Origin: Treponema sp.
Lineage (GTDB): Bacteria; Spirochaetota; Spirochaetia; Treponematales; Treponemataceae
DNA: 64,000 nt
Assembly: GCA_017935745.1 (NCBI GenBank)
Contig: JAGBGX010000019.1
Span: forward strand, 62,001-126,000
Direction of reading: 5' to 3'
Both the position numbers and the translations under genes were made by a program. The notes below the pieces were generated by a model. The model was not told the DNA's origin. It did not search any database and saw only the letters and a program-made list of their open reading frames with translations. This document shows positions 35,298 through 43,717 of this stretch, in pieces (positions within the stretch are counted from its first letter, which is position 1; every line of letters starts with the position of its first letter).

Positions 35298-35732
35298 ATG
35301 GAATCACTTTGCGGAACTGACTGCTCGCGCTGCTCGATGAGTTCAGATTGCAAGGGGTGCGCTGAAACCGGCGGGCAGCCGTTCGGCTCGGAATGCGTTG
35401 CGGCGAACTGCTGCAAGGGCGGCGCAGATTCCCTCCAGAAATTCAAGGAACAGCTGATGGCGGCGTTCAACGCGCTCGGAATCCCGGACATGGAGCCGGT
35501 CACTGAGCTGCACGCCCTCAAAGGCTCTTTCGCGAATCTTGCGTACACTCTCCCCGGCGGACAGACCGCGCAGTTCTGGGACGATGACAAAATCTACTTC
35601 GGAAACCAAATCCATAAGGCGGGCAGCCATCGGTGCTACGGAATCCTCGCCGACGGGACGCACCTTTTGGTCTCGGAATACGGCAACGGCGGCTCGGATG
35701 CGGAAGTCGTCCTGTTCAAGCGGTGGCGGTAG
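35298..35732 (+). CDS. DUF3795-like cysteine-rich protein
   Basis: 144 residues. The first 40 residues contain CGTDCSRCSMSSDCKGCAETGG, with later ECVAANCCKGG, the spacing of the DUF3795 metal-binding-like module. The remaining 95 residues are a small globular domain (LPGGQTAQFWDDDKIYFGNQ). GGAGG is seven bases before the ATG. It follows the Fe-S aldo/keto reductase and may be in its operon. Function unknown. Confidence 0.72.
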   Translation: MESLCGTDCSRCSMSSDCKGCAETGGQPFGSECVAANCCKGGADSLQKFKEQLMAAFNALGIPDMEPVTELHALKGSFANLAYTLPGGQTAQFWDDDKIYFGNQIHKAGSHRCYGILADGTHLLVSEYGNGGSDAEVVLFKRWR

Positions 35733-35822
35733 GAAGCGCGCGGAAGCATACATTCTGCGGAATACTGTCCGCCCCGGCTATACAGATAAAAGTTCGTCAT
35801 TCCCGCTTCTCTTTTTTTCTTT

Positions 35823-35892
35823 CCATACCTAAAACGCATACAAACTAATTCGCAATAAGTATTTTACATCTTCCGGCCGCGCGGGCTATACT
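35823..35892 (+). promoter_or_regulatory. Shared regulated promoter, copy S4 (upstream of a membrane-protein pair)
   Basis: TTTACA (35863-35868), 18 bases, TATACT (35887-35892). The upstream block starts ccatacctaaaacgcata at 35823, nearly identical to S1 at that end. It is 143 bases upstream of the next gene. Confidence 0.65.
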
Positions 35893-36034
35893 GTACAGAA
35901 CCGGCGGAACTGGGGCGAACCGGCGGAAAAATGCAAAAAAACGCTTGACCCGGTTGCAACAACCGGGCGTATACTGAAACGGAGCAAGGCGACGGAAGTG
36001 TTCCGTCGCACAAAATAAAGCAGGAGGCCTGAAG

Positions 36035-36409
36035 ATGGCATGTGTAATCGTACCTTTTGTTGAGGCGGTCGGAGTCAGCGCGGCGGAAAAGCTGCTGGCG
36101 AAAAAAGCGGTTCGGGACGGAGCTGCGCGGGATTTTGTGAGGCAGATTCCGCTTCTCAAGAATATGCTCTACGGCGGGAGCTTCCTGCTGGCGGTGGAGC
36201 ATATCTACCACGGCGAGCTTTCGTTCGTGCCGCCGTTCCTGACGGCAGTGAGAACGCCGGAGGAAATCCCGGTGATGCTGCGCGAGATGGCGACGAACGG
36301 AGTGGCGATGGCGCTTCTGACGACGGCGGTCTGGGCGGGCGTTGTCGCGCTCGGGCGGATTGTGAAAAAGGCGAAGGCGCATCGCGCGGGAGCGGCTCTG
36401 TGTGCCTGA
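36035..36409 (+). CDS. Small membrane protein, unknown function (pair, first)
   Basis: 124 residues with hydrophobic segments at about 44-56 and 90-107. It starts MACVIVPFVEAVGVSAAEKL and has a short basic tail. No family is recognised. GGAGG is eight bases before the ATG. Its stop overlaps the next start (TGATG), so the two small proteins are coupled. Downstream of promoter S4. Confidence 0.65.
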   Translation: MACVIVPFVEAVGVSAAEKLLAKKAVRDGAARDFVRQIPLLKNMLYGGSFLLAVEHIYHGELSFVPPFLTAVRTPEEIPVMLREMATNGVAMALLTTAVWAGVVALGRIVKKAKAHRAGAALCA

Positions 36410-36684
36410 TGATGTCCGCGCTCGCGGCGGCGGCTTTCTTCGTGCTGTCCGCCGTGCAGAAAAAACGCGGAAGCAGCTGCGCCCGAAGCGCGAGGACGGT
36501 CGGCGTGATGTTCGCGGCAGCATCGCTCATGTGGTGCGTTGACGGCGTTGCGTCGCTGCTCGGCGGCGAGCCGTTCCTCGACTTGAGCCGCGGGGATTTT
36601 GTCCTCGGGCTGATTGTCGTTGCCGCGGGCTGCGCCGTGTACGGACTGCTCGTCCTGCGCGGAAAAGCAAAGCGCACCGCCTGA
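36409..36684 (+). CDS. Small membrane protein, unknown function (pair, second)
   Basis: 91 residues with three hydrophobic segments (about 3-16, 30-48, 63-83) and basic loops. The start at 36409 overlaps the previous stop as TGATG; GTG 36400 is an alternative. No family is recognised. Probably forms a complex with the previous protein. Confidence 0.6.
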   Translation: MMSALAAAAFFVLSAVQKKRGSSCARSARTVGVMFAAASLMWCVDGVASLLGGEPFLDLSRGDFVLGLIVVAAGCAVYGLLVLRGKAKRTA

Positions 36685-36807
36685 AATGCCCCTGCATGGG
36701 AGTTGTAATTCCCCTCTAAAGGTGAAGTGATTTCCCTTATAAGGGAGCGGTTCGGGACAGCACAGTGTCCTGATAATGGACTGCACAATGCGGCGGACAA
36801 GTGCATT

Positions 36808-36855
36808 ATAATGCGACAGACTGTCGTATTATGTTGCGATACCGTGTCGCATTAT
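36808..36855. repeat. Nested palindromes
   Basis: Arms ATAATGCGACA (36808-36818) and TGTCGCATTAT (36845-36855) pair perfectly. Within them ATGCGACAG also pairs with CTGTCGTAT almost immediately after it, so two mutually exclusive hairpins can form. It lies in a 369-base gap with no gene. Confidence 0.55.
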
Positions 36856-36880
36856 GCTGTCAGGTCTGCGGTTCGGGCAT

Positions 36881-37012
36881 TGTAGGGGCGGCGCAGCCGT
36901 TCTGGAGCGAAGCGGAACGCGCGAGTTTTTCTACAGAAAAACTCGGTAAGCAAATCGAAGATTTGCGACAAAAGCCCGGTTTTTGCCGCAAGGCAAAAAT
37001 GCCCCGGATGCT
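36881..37012 (+). repeat. Dispersed hairpin repeat, copy R1
   Basis: Contains CGAGTTTTTC/GAAAAACTCG, AAATC/GATTT and TTTTTGCC/GGCAAAAA stems in a row. About 85 bases (from gcggaacgcgcgag to aaaatgccccgg) match R2 at 39.2 kb with a single difference. It ends 40 bases before the aldo/keto reductase gene. Confidence 0.8.
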
Positions 37013-37053
37013 TTGAAACAGTTTCTCATTGACTTTTTACAGGAGCGTATCGT

Positions 37054-37899
37054 ATGGACAAAATACTGACACTGAACAACGGCATCGCGATGCCTGCGCT
37101 GGGCATCGGGACGTTCATGATTTCGCCCGGGGACGCGGAGCGGTGCGTGTGCGAGGCTCTGAAAACGGGCTGCCGTCTTGTTGACACCGCCAACGCCTAC
37201 GTGAACGAGCGGGCAGTCGGCAGGGCGATAAAGGCTTCGGGCGTGAATCGGAAAGATATGTTCGTCAGCACAAAAATCTGGGCGACCGAATATCAGAATC
37301 CCCGCGCCGTGGAGCAGACGCTTGAGAGGCTCGGCATGGACTACGTGGACCTGCTGTTCATTCATCAGCCCACCGAGCATTACATGGACGGCTACCGGAT
37401 GATAGAGAAAGCCGTCAGGGAAGGCAAGGTGAAGTCCATCGGCATTTCCAACTGCGAGGGAAAATACCTCGACGACATTCTTGCGCGCTGCGAAATCAAA
37501 CCGCAGGTCATGCAGGCGGAAGCGCACCCGTATTTTCCGCAGGACGAGCTTTCCGCAAAGCTGAATGAGCACGGAATCGTGCTGATGAGCTGGTATCCGC
37601 TCGGACACGGCGACAAAAGCCTCATCAGCGAGCCGGTGTTCGCCGAGCTTGGCAAAAAGTACGGCAAGACGCCCGCGCAAATCATACTCCGCTGGCATCT
37701 TGACAGGGGATTCTGCGTCATACCGGGAACGAGCAAAGTAGAACACGTGAAGGACAACTTTGCCGTTCAGGACTTCTCCCTTTCCGAAGAAGACATGGAA
37801 AAAATCGCGAAAATCAACAAGAACAAACGCTACTATTACCGCACGGACGAAATGCTCAGGTCGTTTGCAAAAATGAAACCCGAGTACGAAACGGAATAG
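37054..37899 (+). CDS. Aldo/keto reductase (AKR5-like)
   Basis: 281 residues. ALGIGTFMI, LVDTANAYVNERAVG (catalytic D and Y), FVSTKIWAT (K), VDLLFIHQP (H) and the NADPH loop IPGTSKVEHVKDN make a complete AKR of the 2,5-diketo-gluconate reductase/prostaglandin-F synthase type. GGAG precedes the ATG. It is followed 24 bases later by a flavodoxin gene, suggesting one redox operon. Confidence 0.93.
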   Translation: MDKILTLNNGIAMPALGIGTFMISPGDAERCVCEALKTGCRLVDTANAYVNERAVGRAIKASGVNRKDMFVSTKIWATEYQNPRAVEQTLERLGMDYVDLLFIHQPTEHYMDGYRMIEKAVREGKVKSIGISNCEGKYLDDILARCEIKPQVMQAEAHPYFPQDELSAKLNEHGIVLMSWYPLGHGDKSLISEPVFAELGKKYGKTPAQIILRWHLDRGFCVIPGTSKVEHVKDNFAVQDFSLSEEDMEKIAKINKNKRYYYRTDEMLRSFAKMKPEYETE

Positions 37900-37922
37900 C
37901 GCGGAAAGGTTTAAGGAAAGGA

Positions 37923-38492
37923 ATGATGAAAAAAATGCTTACGGCGGTGCTTGCTGTTTCGGCAATTACGGCTTCGGTGCATGCTGCTTCGATTGTCGTG
38001 TATTTTTCCAAGACGGGCGAGCAGTATTCGGTCGGAACGATTACGGAAGGCAACACGGCGAAAATCGCGAAACTCATTGCGGAACAAACGGGAAGCGATC
38101 TGTTTGAGATTGTGCCGGAAAAGCCGTATCCCGAAGGCTACAAGGCGACGACCGAAGCCGCAAAAAAGGAGCAGGGCGCAAAGGCTCGTCCGGCGTACAA
38201 GGGCGACGTTGCGGACTTTGATAAATACGACACGGTGTACGTGGGCTACCCGAACTGGTGGGGCGACCTGCCGATGATTGTCTACACGTTCCTCGAAGGC
38301 CATTCGTTCGCCGGAAAGAAAATCCGTCCGTTCTGCACGCACGAAGGAAGCGGCGCGTCGGGAACAAAGCGGAGCATCGAGTCGGTGTGCACGGGCGCGG
38401 ACGTTTCGGACGTTCTTGCAGTCCGCGGAAGCACGGCGCAGAACGACAAGGCATCGTCGGAAAAAGCGGTTGCCGCGTGGCTGAAAAAGTAA
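37923..38492 (+). CDS. Exported flavodoxin-like protein
   Basis: 189 residues. Signal peptide KKMLTAVLAVSAITASVHAA, then IVVYFSKTGEQYSVG, NTAKIAKLIAEQTG, DTVYVGYPNWWGDLPMIV and FCTHEGSGASGTKRS. All flavodoxin FMN-binding loops are present. It lies between an aldo/keto reductase and an acetyltransferase in one direction with short gaps. Third exported flavodoxin in 8 kb. Confidence 0.9.
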   Translation: MMKKMLTAVLAVSAITASVHAASIVVYFSKTGEQYSVGTITEGNTAKIAKLIAEQTGSDLFEIVPEKPYPEGYKATTEAAKKEQGAKARPAYKGDVADFDKYDTVYVGYPNWWGDLPMIVYTFLEGHSFAGKKIRPFCTHEGSGASGTKRSIESVCTGADVSDVLAVRGSTAQNDKASSEKAVAAWLKK

Positions 38493-38515
38493 GGCGGCTT
38501 TTTATGGGAGCGGAA

Positions 38516-39100
38516 ATGGAGTTTGAAAAAGGATATGTCTACAGGCTGATGGACGAAGGCGGGCCGACTGACTGCCGCGAGGCGTATTTCAAGGAGGCTG
38601 CGGACGAGATGATCCGGGCACGGAAGCTGTGCGCAATCGCCAACGCGAAGCTGCCTGACGATGAAAGCTACGTTTCCGACCTTGAGGAGCTGTTCGGGCG
38701 GAAGCTGGACGGTGTACGGATTCTGACGCCGTTCATCTGCGACTTCGGAAACCGCGTGAAGTTCGGGAAGAACGTCTTCATAAATCATTCTGCGATTCTC
38801 AGCGCGTCTGGCGGGATTGAATTTGAGGACGGCGTTTCCGTTGCGCCGGGCGTGCGGATTGCGACAATCAACCACGACTTCAACGAGCGGCACTCGAAGT
38901 ACACGTACAAGAAGGTCGTCCTGAAACAGAACGCGTGGATTGGAATGAATGCTACGATTTGCCCGGGCGTTACCGTCGGCGAATATGCGGTCGTGGCGGC
39001 CGGCGCTGTCGTAACAAAAGATGTCCCGCCGTATGCGGTGGTCGGAGGAAGTCCTGCGAAAGTCATAAAGATGATTGACCCGGCAGGACAGAAGGAATAA
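38516..39100 (+). CDS. Maltose/galactoside O-acetyltransferase-like (LbH) protein
   Basis: 194 residues. The N-terminal cap (REAYFKEAADEMIRARKLCA) and the left-handed beta-helix hexapeptide repeats (VFINHSAILSASGGIEFEDG, NAWIGMNATICPGVTVGEYA, VVAAGAVVTKDVPPYAVVGG) are those of Maa/LacA acetyltransferases. Catalytic His in INHDFNERH. GGGAG is five bases before the ATG at 38516; 38504 is an alternative. Last gene of the aldo/keto reductase-flavodoxin run. Confidence 0.88.
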   Translation: MEFEKGYVYRLMDEGGPTDCREAYFKEAADEMIRARKLCAIANAKLPDDESYVSDLEELFGRKLDGVRILTPFICDFGNRVKFGKNVFINHSAILSASGGIEFEDGVSVAPGVRIATINHDFNERHSKYTYKKVVLKQNAWIGMNATICPGVTVGEYAVVAAGAVVTKDVPPYAVVGGSPAKVIKMIDPAGQKE

Positions 39101-39119
39101 GGGTTGGTTCGCGGGGTTT

Positions 39120-39284
39120 GGGCAAGGGATTGGAAGGGTGGCGCAGCCGTTCCGAAGCGACTGAAGGGAGCGCAGGAATGGAGCGGCAGCGGAACGCGCG
39201 AGTTTTTCTACAGAAAAACTCGGTAAGCAAATCGAAGATTTGCGACCAAAGCCCGGTTTTTGCCGCAAGGCAAAAATGCCCCCG
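39120..39284 (+). repeat. Dispersed hairpin repeat, copy R2
   Basis: Same module as R1 (36.9 kb) in the same orientation, with an extra 35-base insertion (cgactgaagggagcgcagga and following) near its start. It fills the gap between the acetyltransferase and DUF362 genes. Confidence 0.8.
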
Positions 39285-39320
39285 GGAAGAATAAGAGACA
39301 AACATTTTATTGGAGGAATT

Positions 39321-40337
39321 ATGAAACGGTTTTTGAGAAGAATTGCTGTGATTTCGCTGGTCGCGCTGTTTGCGGCGGCGGCGTTTGCGGAAGTTGCGGG
39401 CTACAAGACGTATCGGACTGAAGACGGGGGCGCGCCTGTCGTCTACTTTACGAAGGACATTTCGCCGGAAGGTCTGGTGAAAGTCTACAAGGCGATGGGC
39501 TGGAAGCCGAAAGGAAAGGTCGGCGTGAAAATCAGCACGGGCGAGCCGCCGGCATCGAACTACCTGCGTCCGTCGCTCATCGGCGCGCTGGTGAAGGACG
39601 AGCTGCACGGAACAATCGTCGAGTGCAACACTGCCTACGGCGGAAGCCGCGCATCGAACGCCATGCACAAGCAGGTCGTCAAGGACCACGGATTCCTCGA
39701 CATTGCGGGATTCGACCTGCTGGACGAAAAAGGCTTTATGGAAATCCCCGTGAACGGCGGAACGAATTTGAAGTGCGACTACGTGGGACGGAATTTCAAG
39801 AACTACGATTCGTACCTCGTGCTCTCGCACTTCAAGGGACACGCGATGGGCGGATTCGGCGGCGCAATCAAGAACCTTTCCATCGGATTCGGAAGCGGAA
39901 CTTCGACAAAAAAATCCGGCAAGGCACTGATTCATTCCGGCGGAAGAAGCAGCGACAGCAAATTCTGGAATTTCACGCAGGGCAACGAGAACCAGCTCAA
40001 GTTCCTTGAGAGCATGGCTGAGGCGGCGAAGGGCGTGTGCGACTACATGGGCAACGAAAAAGGAATCGCGTTCGTGAACGTGATGAACCGCCTGAGCGTT
40101 GACTGCGACTGCAACGGCAACCCGGAGAAGCCTGACATGCACGACATCGGCATCCTCGCTTCAACAGACCCGCTCGCAATCGACCAGGCAAGCGTCGACC
40201 TCGTGTTCACGGCGGCGGATTCCGCAAAACTCGTGGAGCGCATCGAAACGCGCCAGGGACGGCACACGCTCGAGCACGCGGAAAAAATCGGCCTGGGCAA
40301 AGGCTCGCGCGCGTACCGGCTTGTCGTGGTGGAGTAG
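39321..40337 (+). CDS. Exported DUF362 family protein
   Basis: 338 residues. Signal peptide KRFLRRIAVISLVALFAAAAFAE, then the DUF362 core: KVGVKISTGEPPASNYLRP, GTIVECNTAYGGSR, YLVLSHFKGHAMGGFGGA and ILASTDPLAIDQASVD. Many DUF362 proteins are fused to ferredoxin domains and linked to redox or cofactor chemistry; this one has no Fe-S tail and is exported. GGAGG is four bases before the ATG at 39321. Confidence 0.88.
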   Translation: MKRFLRRIAVISLVALFAAAAFAEVAGYKTYRTEDGGAPVVYFTKDISPEGLVKVYKAMGWKPKGKVGVKISTGEPPASNYLRPSLIGALVKDELHGTIVECNTAYGGSRASNAMHKQVVKDHGFLDIAGFDLLDEKGFMEIPVNGGTNLKCDYVGRNFKNYDSYLVLSHFKGHAMGGFGGAIKNLSIGFGSGTSTKKSGKALIHSGGRSSDSKFWNFTQGNENQLKFLESMAEAAKGVCDYMGNEKGIAFVNVMNRLSVDCDCNGNPEKPDMHDIGILASTDPLAIDQASVDLVFTAADSAKLVERIETRQGRHTLEHAEKIGLGKGSRAYRLVVVE

Positions 40338-40349
40338 AAAAAGCAACTG

Positions 40350-40388
40350 AACGTCCGCCTGTGCCTTGTGTGCGGGCGGGCGTTTTTT
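40350..40388 (+). terminator. Intrinsic terminator after the DUF362 gene
   Basis: AACGTCCGCC (40350-40359) pairs with GGCGGGCGTT (40375-40384; one G-T pair), followed by a T-run. The same stem with small changes (gaacgtccgcttgtgctttg) recurs at 41879-41920 without a clear T-run. Confidence 0.75.
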
Positions 40389-40437
40389 GCTGCTGAAGCA
40401 GGAACCGGCTTTCTATTGGCGAGCGGTATGAAAAAAA

Positions 40438-40481
40438 AGCAGCCACCTCAGTAAAACAAAAGTTTTGCCGGAGCGGCTGCT
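40438..40481 (-). terminator. Terminator of the LRR lipoprotein gene
   Basis: AGCAGCC (40438-40444) pairs with GGCTGCT (40475-40481). Read on the minus strand it is followed by eight T, matching the end of the LRR lipoprotein gene 36 bases upstream. The plus strand also has a short T-run, so it may work both ways. Confidence 0.75.
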
Positions 40482-40516
40482 TTTTGCTGAAAAAATCGGA
40501 AAACTATATCATCTAT

Positions 40517-41434
40517 TTATTCCCAATACCAAATTCCATCTGTACAGTAGACAGCATCACAGCCAATGTTAGAAGTGTTGCTGTCACTCGGTTTTATTTT
40601 ACGGAAATCCTCGATGGTAGATTCATAAAAAACTTTCAACACTGGGCATTCGCGGAATGCATAATAGTTAATATGTACCACGCTTTTTGGAATTGTAATT
40701 TTTTTAAGTGCAGTACAGTCTCCAAAAGCCCAATGACCAATATCTGTTAGATTCTTTGACAACGTTATACTTTCAAGGGAAGCGCATCCGTTAAATGCAT
40801 TATCACCAATCTTAGTTACTGTGTCAGGCATTATTATTGATTTGATATCTTCTCTGTCTTTAAAAACACTTCCACCAATTTCTGTAATTCCATTAGGGAT
40901 TACAACATCTTCTTCTACTGAATTGTATTTCGTTAGTCTTGTGTTATCATGAGCAAGTGTGCCGGTAGAGAAACATTCAGGAATTTCAATGCAATTAATT
41001 TTTGTTGCCGTTGGAATCGCATGATCTCCTTGCTTAACGTTCTTTTTCCAATATGCCTCGATTGCATCGTAGTATATGTTTGTCAGATACGGACAACCCC
41101 AAAATGCCTGCTCGCCGATTGTATTCACAGTGTACGGAATTTTTACGCTTTTTACTGTTTTGCAATTTTGAAAGGCATAATCACTGATTACTGTTGTTCC
41201 CTCGGGGATTTCAATTTCTTCCGGTGTTTCACCGTTGTAGCCCAAAACTATATCTCCGTCAATAATAAGATAATTCGGGATTTTTTCCGTCCCGCTGTCA
41301 TTTCCTTCGTTATCTCCCTTTTCTGAAGGCATCTCCTGCGCCGGTGAATCGTCATCGTCTGATGAGTCAGAACATCCTGCAAACAGCAAACAAAATGCAG
41401 CAATCACTGCCATAATGAAAAGTGTTTTTTTCAT
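40517..41434 (-). CDS. BspA-type leucine-rich-repeat lipoprotein
   Basis: 305 residues. Lipobox LFAGC (Cys 20), an acidic SDDDDSP linker, then LRR_5 repeats such as IPYTVNTIGEQAFWGCPYL, ITEIGGSVFKDREDIKSI, VTKIGDNAFNGCASLESI and LTDIGHWAFGDCTALKKI. This is the Treponema/Bacteroidetes BspA surface repeat, often involved in host or cell adhesion. ATG 41434 has GGAG before it; AT-rich. Likely surface-exposed. Confidence 0.9.
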   Translation of the reverse strand: MKKTLFIMAVIAAFCLLFAGCSDSSDDDDSPAQEMPSEKGDNEGNDSGTEKIPNYLIIDGDIVLGYNGETPEEIEIPEGTTVISDYAFQNCKTVKSVKIPYTVNTIGEQAFWGCPYLTNIYYDAIEAYWKKNVKQGDHAIPTATKINCIEIPECFSTGTLAHDNTRLTKYNSVEEDVVIPNGITEIGGSVFKDREDIKSIIMPDTVTKIGDNAFNGCASLESITLSKNLTDIGHWAFGDCTALKKITIPKSVVHINYYAFRECPVLKVFYESTIEDFRKIKPSDSNTSNIGCDAVYCTDGIWYWE

Positions 41435-41588
41435 AAAACAACTCCTTGAAATAATTTTTGTTGATTTTATCTGCAACATACATTTCAGAATCAACATTTT
41501 TCCATTCTGTTTATCAATGGAATTTCGTTTAAAAATATAATGAAATTTCGTGTTGTTTGTCAATGATTTTCCGTGCAAATTTATTTGA

Positions 41589-41873
41589 ATGATTGAAAAA
41601 GAATATCAGAAGCAAGTGGATTTTGTTTTGGCACGCTTGAAGGAAGAGCGGCAGAAAGCAAATATGTCGCAGATTGAACTTTCGTTTGCGGCGGGCTTGT
41701 CACAGAATCAGGTGAACTGCATCGAATCAGGACGAAACATTCCGAATTTATATACGCTGATAAAAATATGCGCCGCGCTGAAAATCCGTCCGGAAATTTT
41801 GTTCTCGGCAACGCAAGAAGAACGTGAAAAGGCACGGAACGAAATTATTGACTTAGTAAAAAAGTATGTGTAA
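41589..41873 (+). CDS. XRE family helix-turn-helix protein
   Basis: 94 residues. KEERQKANMSQIELSFAAGL then NQVNCIESGRNIPNLYTLIK is an HTH_3 domain. A helical tail follows. No toxin partner is adjacent. It is divergent from the LRR lipoprotein gene with 154 bases between and could control it. No SD before the ATG. Confidence 0.87.
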   Translation: MIEKEYQKQVDFVLARLKEERQKANMSQIELSFAAGLSQNQVNCIESGRNIPNLYTLIKICAALKIRPEILFSATQEEREKARNEIIDLVKKYV

Positions 41874-41878
41874 TTGTC

Positions 41879-42170
41879 AACTGAACGTCCGCTTGTGCTT
41901 TGTGTGCAGGCGGGCGTTCGCCGTTCGCTGCGCTGTTTAATAACGCAGTGTGCGAAGCAAATTGAAGTAAAAACCAGCTGCGCCATTTTAGTGGCTGTTT
42001 TTAAACGTTCCTTAAAATTCAACAGTGAGAAAATCTTCAGATTTTAAAACTGTTGAATTGGTTCGTGTTAGCAACTTGTTGCGGCGCGAACACGTAGATA
42101 AGACAGTTTCGCAAGAAACTGTGAGTTAAAAACAGACACACTATTTGTGTGGCTGTTTTTAAACCTTCCC
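41879..42170. repeat. Intergenic string of hairpins (copy 3)
   Basis: Consecutive stems: the AACGTCCGC stem shared with the 40.35 kb terminator; AAAAACCAG/TGGCTGTTTTT; AATTCAACAGT/ACTGTTGAATT; GTTCGTGTT/GCGAACAC; ACAGTTTCgcaagAAACTGT; and AAAAACAG/CTGTTTTT. A TTTAAACGTTCCTTAAAATT boundary as in copy 2 lies at about 42000. No coding sense. It ends at the stop of the convergent barrel-protein gene. Confidence 0.72.
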
Positions 42171-42171
42171 C

Positions 42172-43710
42172 CTAAAAGAACAGCCCGATTCCGATTGTCA
42201 GCTCATGGCTGCTTCCCGGGCGGCTGCGCGCGGAGGGAAAAATCATGCCGGAAAAATCCTTGCCGAAGCTTGCGCGCAGCTGGATGCTTCTGAACGAAAG
42301 CGGCCAGCAGACAAGCTCAAGCCCTGCGGTGCAGATTCCGCCGATGATCCGTCCGTCTTCCGGCCCGAACCGCGCGCAGGCGATGTCGGCGAACGGGCTT
42401 GCGTGAATTTCAAAGTCAAGCAGGCGCTCTGTTCCGTTCTTCTTGCGCCGGGTGGAAAAAATGCGCACCGGAAAATCCATGTTCACGACGAATGCAAAAT
42501 CAGTGTCGTAAAACGCCGCGCGCTCCTGCACTCCGATTCCGCGCACAAAGTCCGTGAGCGCAGCGTCTTCTGTCCGCCCGATTTTCTGCTCGGTTCTTCC
42601 TGCAAGAAAGGTTCCGCGGATGCTGATTCCGTTCCTGCTGAACGCTTTGTGCAGCTCGGCCTGCACGGAAGATGAGACGCTCTGTGAAAATTCAGAGAAG
42701 CAGTTTTGAAACGAAACCGATGCGCAGAGTGAAAATCCGTCCCTGAAATTTTCCTTCCAGTGAACGGACCCGAGCGACAGTTCCGCGCCGAGAGCGGCTG
42801 AAGGGCTTTTGAGGTTCCCGTAGTCCGGAAGCGACATCGTTCCGTCCGCACCATGGAAAGATACGTTCTGCGTGAAAGTGATTTTCGGAGTAAAACGGAT
42901 TTTTCCTGCCCGCGGTGTTTCTGCCAGAAGGAGCGGAACTGCTGCGGACGCGGAAAACGAGACGTAGGGAAAATCTTCCGGGACATCGGAATCGTACACA
43001 AGCCCTGCTGAAAGTCCGGCTGCAAGCGAGACAGTTCCGTTCACCGGAAAAAGAAAGTCTGTTCCGCCTGAGACAAATCCAGAATTCCTTTTGTAGCGGT
43101 CGTCCGTGCGCTTGAACGTGTACCGGCCGGAAAACCACGGAGATGCGAATCCGTTTTTCAGCGGAAAAATATATCCGCCCGCAAGCGCCGTGTTGAACGC
43201 CTGCGGCTTTTCGCTGTCTGACGGAGGAAGCAGATAGGAAACCTCGCCTTCGAGCGGGAAAAGCGAGCCGAGGAAATTGCTGTCCTTCAGCTTTATTTTT
43301 GCCTCGAATCCTTTTGACGAGCTGTACTTCGGATACGGTGCGGCGATGAATGTCCGTGAGTTTTCGGCGCGAACGGTAACGGCTGCCGGAATGAAGCCGT
43401 CCTCAGCTTCAAGCAGCGAATATGAAATGCCCGCGCTTTCCTGTATGCTTCTGTTGTCGCGCAGATTCCGCTCCTTCATTGCAAGATACGAGGCAAGCTC
43501 GTCCTCGCCGCTGAAATTCCGTTTTGTGTCAATTAAAAGCTCTTTTTCGAGCGCGGCTTTTTTGATTTTCCATAATGAGCCTGAAATCTCGTAGTCAATG
43601 CGGACGATTCTGACCGGCGTCTCCCCGGCGAAACAGCGGGCGCGCCCGAACGCGAGCAGAGCGGCAATGGCAAGCACGCCGCAGGGAATTTTTTGCATGC
43701 TGATTTTCAT
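42172..43710 (-). CDS. Exported POTRA/beta-barrel (Omp85-like) outer membrane protein
   Basis: About 512 residues. Signal peptide at MQKIPCGVLAIAALLAFGRA. Residues about 30-110 look like one POTRA-like unit (VRIVRIDYEISGSLWKIKKA); the remainder is strand-rich with aromatic closing strands to the final HELTIGIGLFF. Start 43710 or 43698; neither has an SD, and the -10 candidate TATAGT lies only 7 bases upstream, so the mRNA may be leaderless. Pho-box-like repeats precede it, suggesting induction under phosphate limitation. Confidence 0.75.
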   Translation of the reverse strand: MKISMQKIPCGVLAIAALLAFGRARCFAGETPVRIVRIDYEISGSLWKIKKAALEKELLIDTKRNFSGEDELASYLAMKERNLRDNRSIQESAGISYSLLEAEDGFIPAAVTVRAENSRTFIAAPYPKYSSSKGFEAKIKLKDSNFLGSLFPLEGEVSYLLPPSDSEKPQAFNTALAGGYIFPLKNGFASPWFSGRYTFKRTDDRYKRNSGFVSGGTDFLFPVNGTVSLAAGLSAGLVYDSDVPEDFPYVSFSASAAVPLLLAETPRAGKIRFTPKITFTQNVSFHGADGTMSLPDYGNLKSPSAALGAELSLGSVHWKENFRDGFSLCASVSFQNCFSEFSQSVSSSVQAELHKAFSRNGISIRGTFLAGRTEQKIGRTEDAALTDFVRGIGVQERAAFYDTDFAFVVNMDFPVRIFSTRRKKNGTERLLDFEIHASPFADIACARFGPEDGRIIGGICTAGLELVCWPLSFRSIQLRASFGKDFSGMIFPSARSRPGSSHELTIGIGLFF

Positions 43711-43717
43711 AGCGGAA

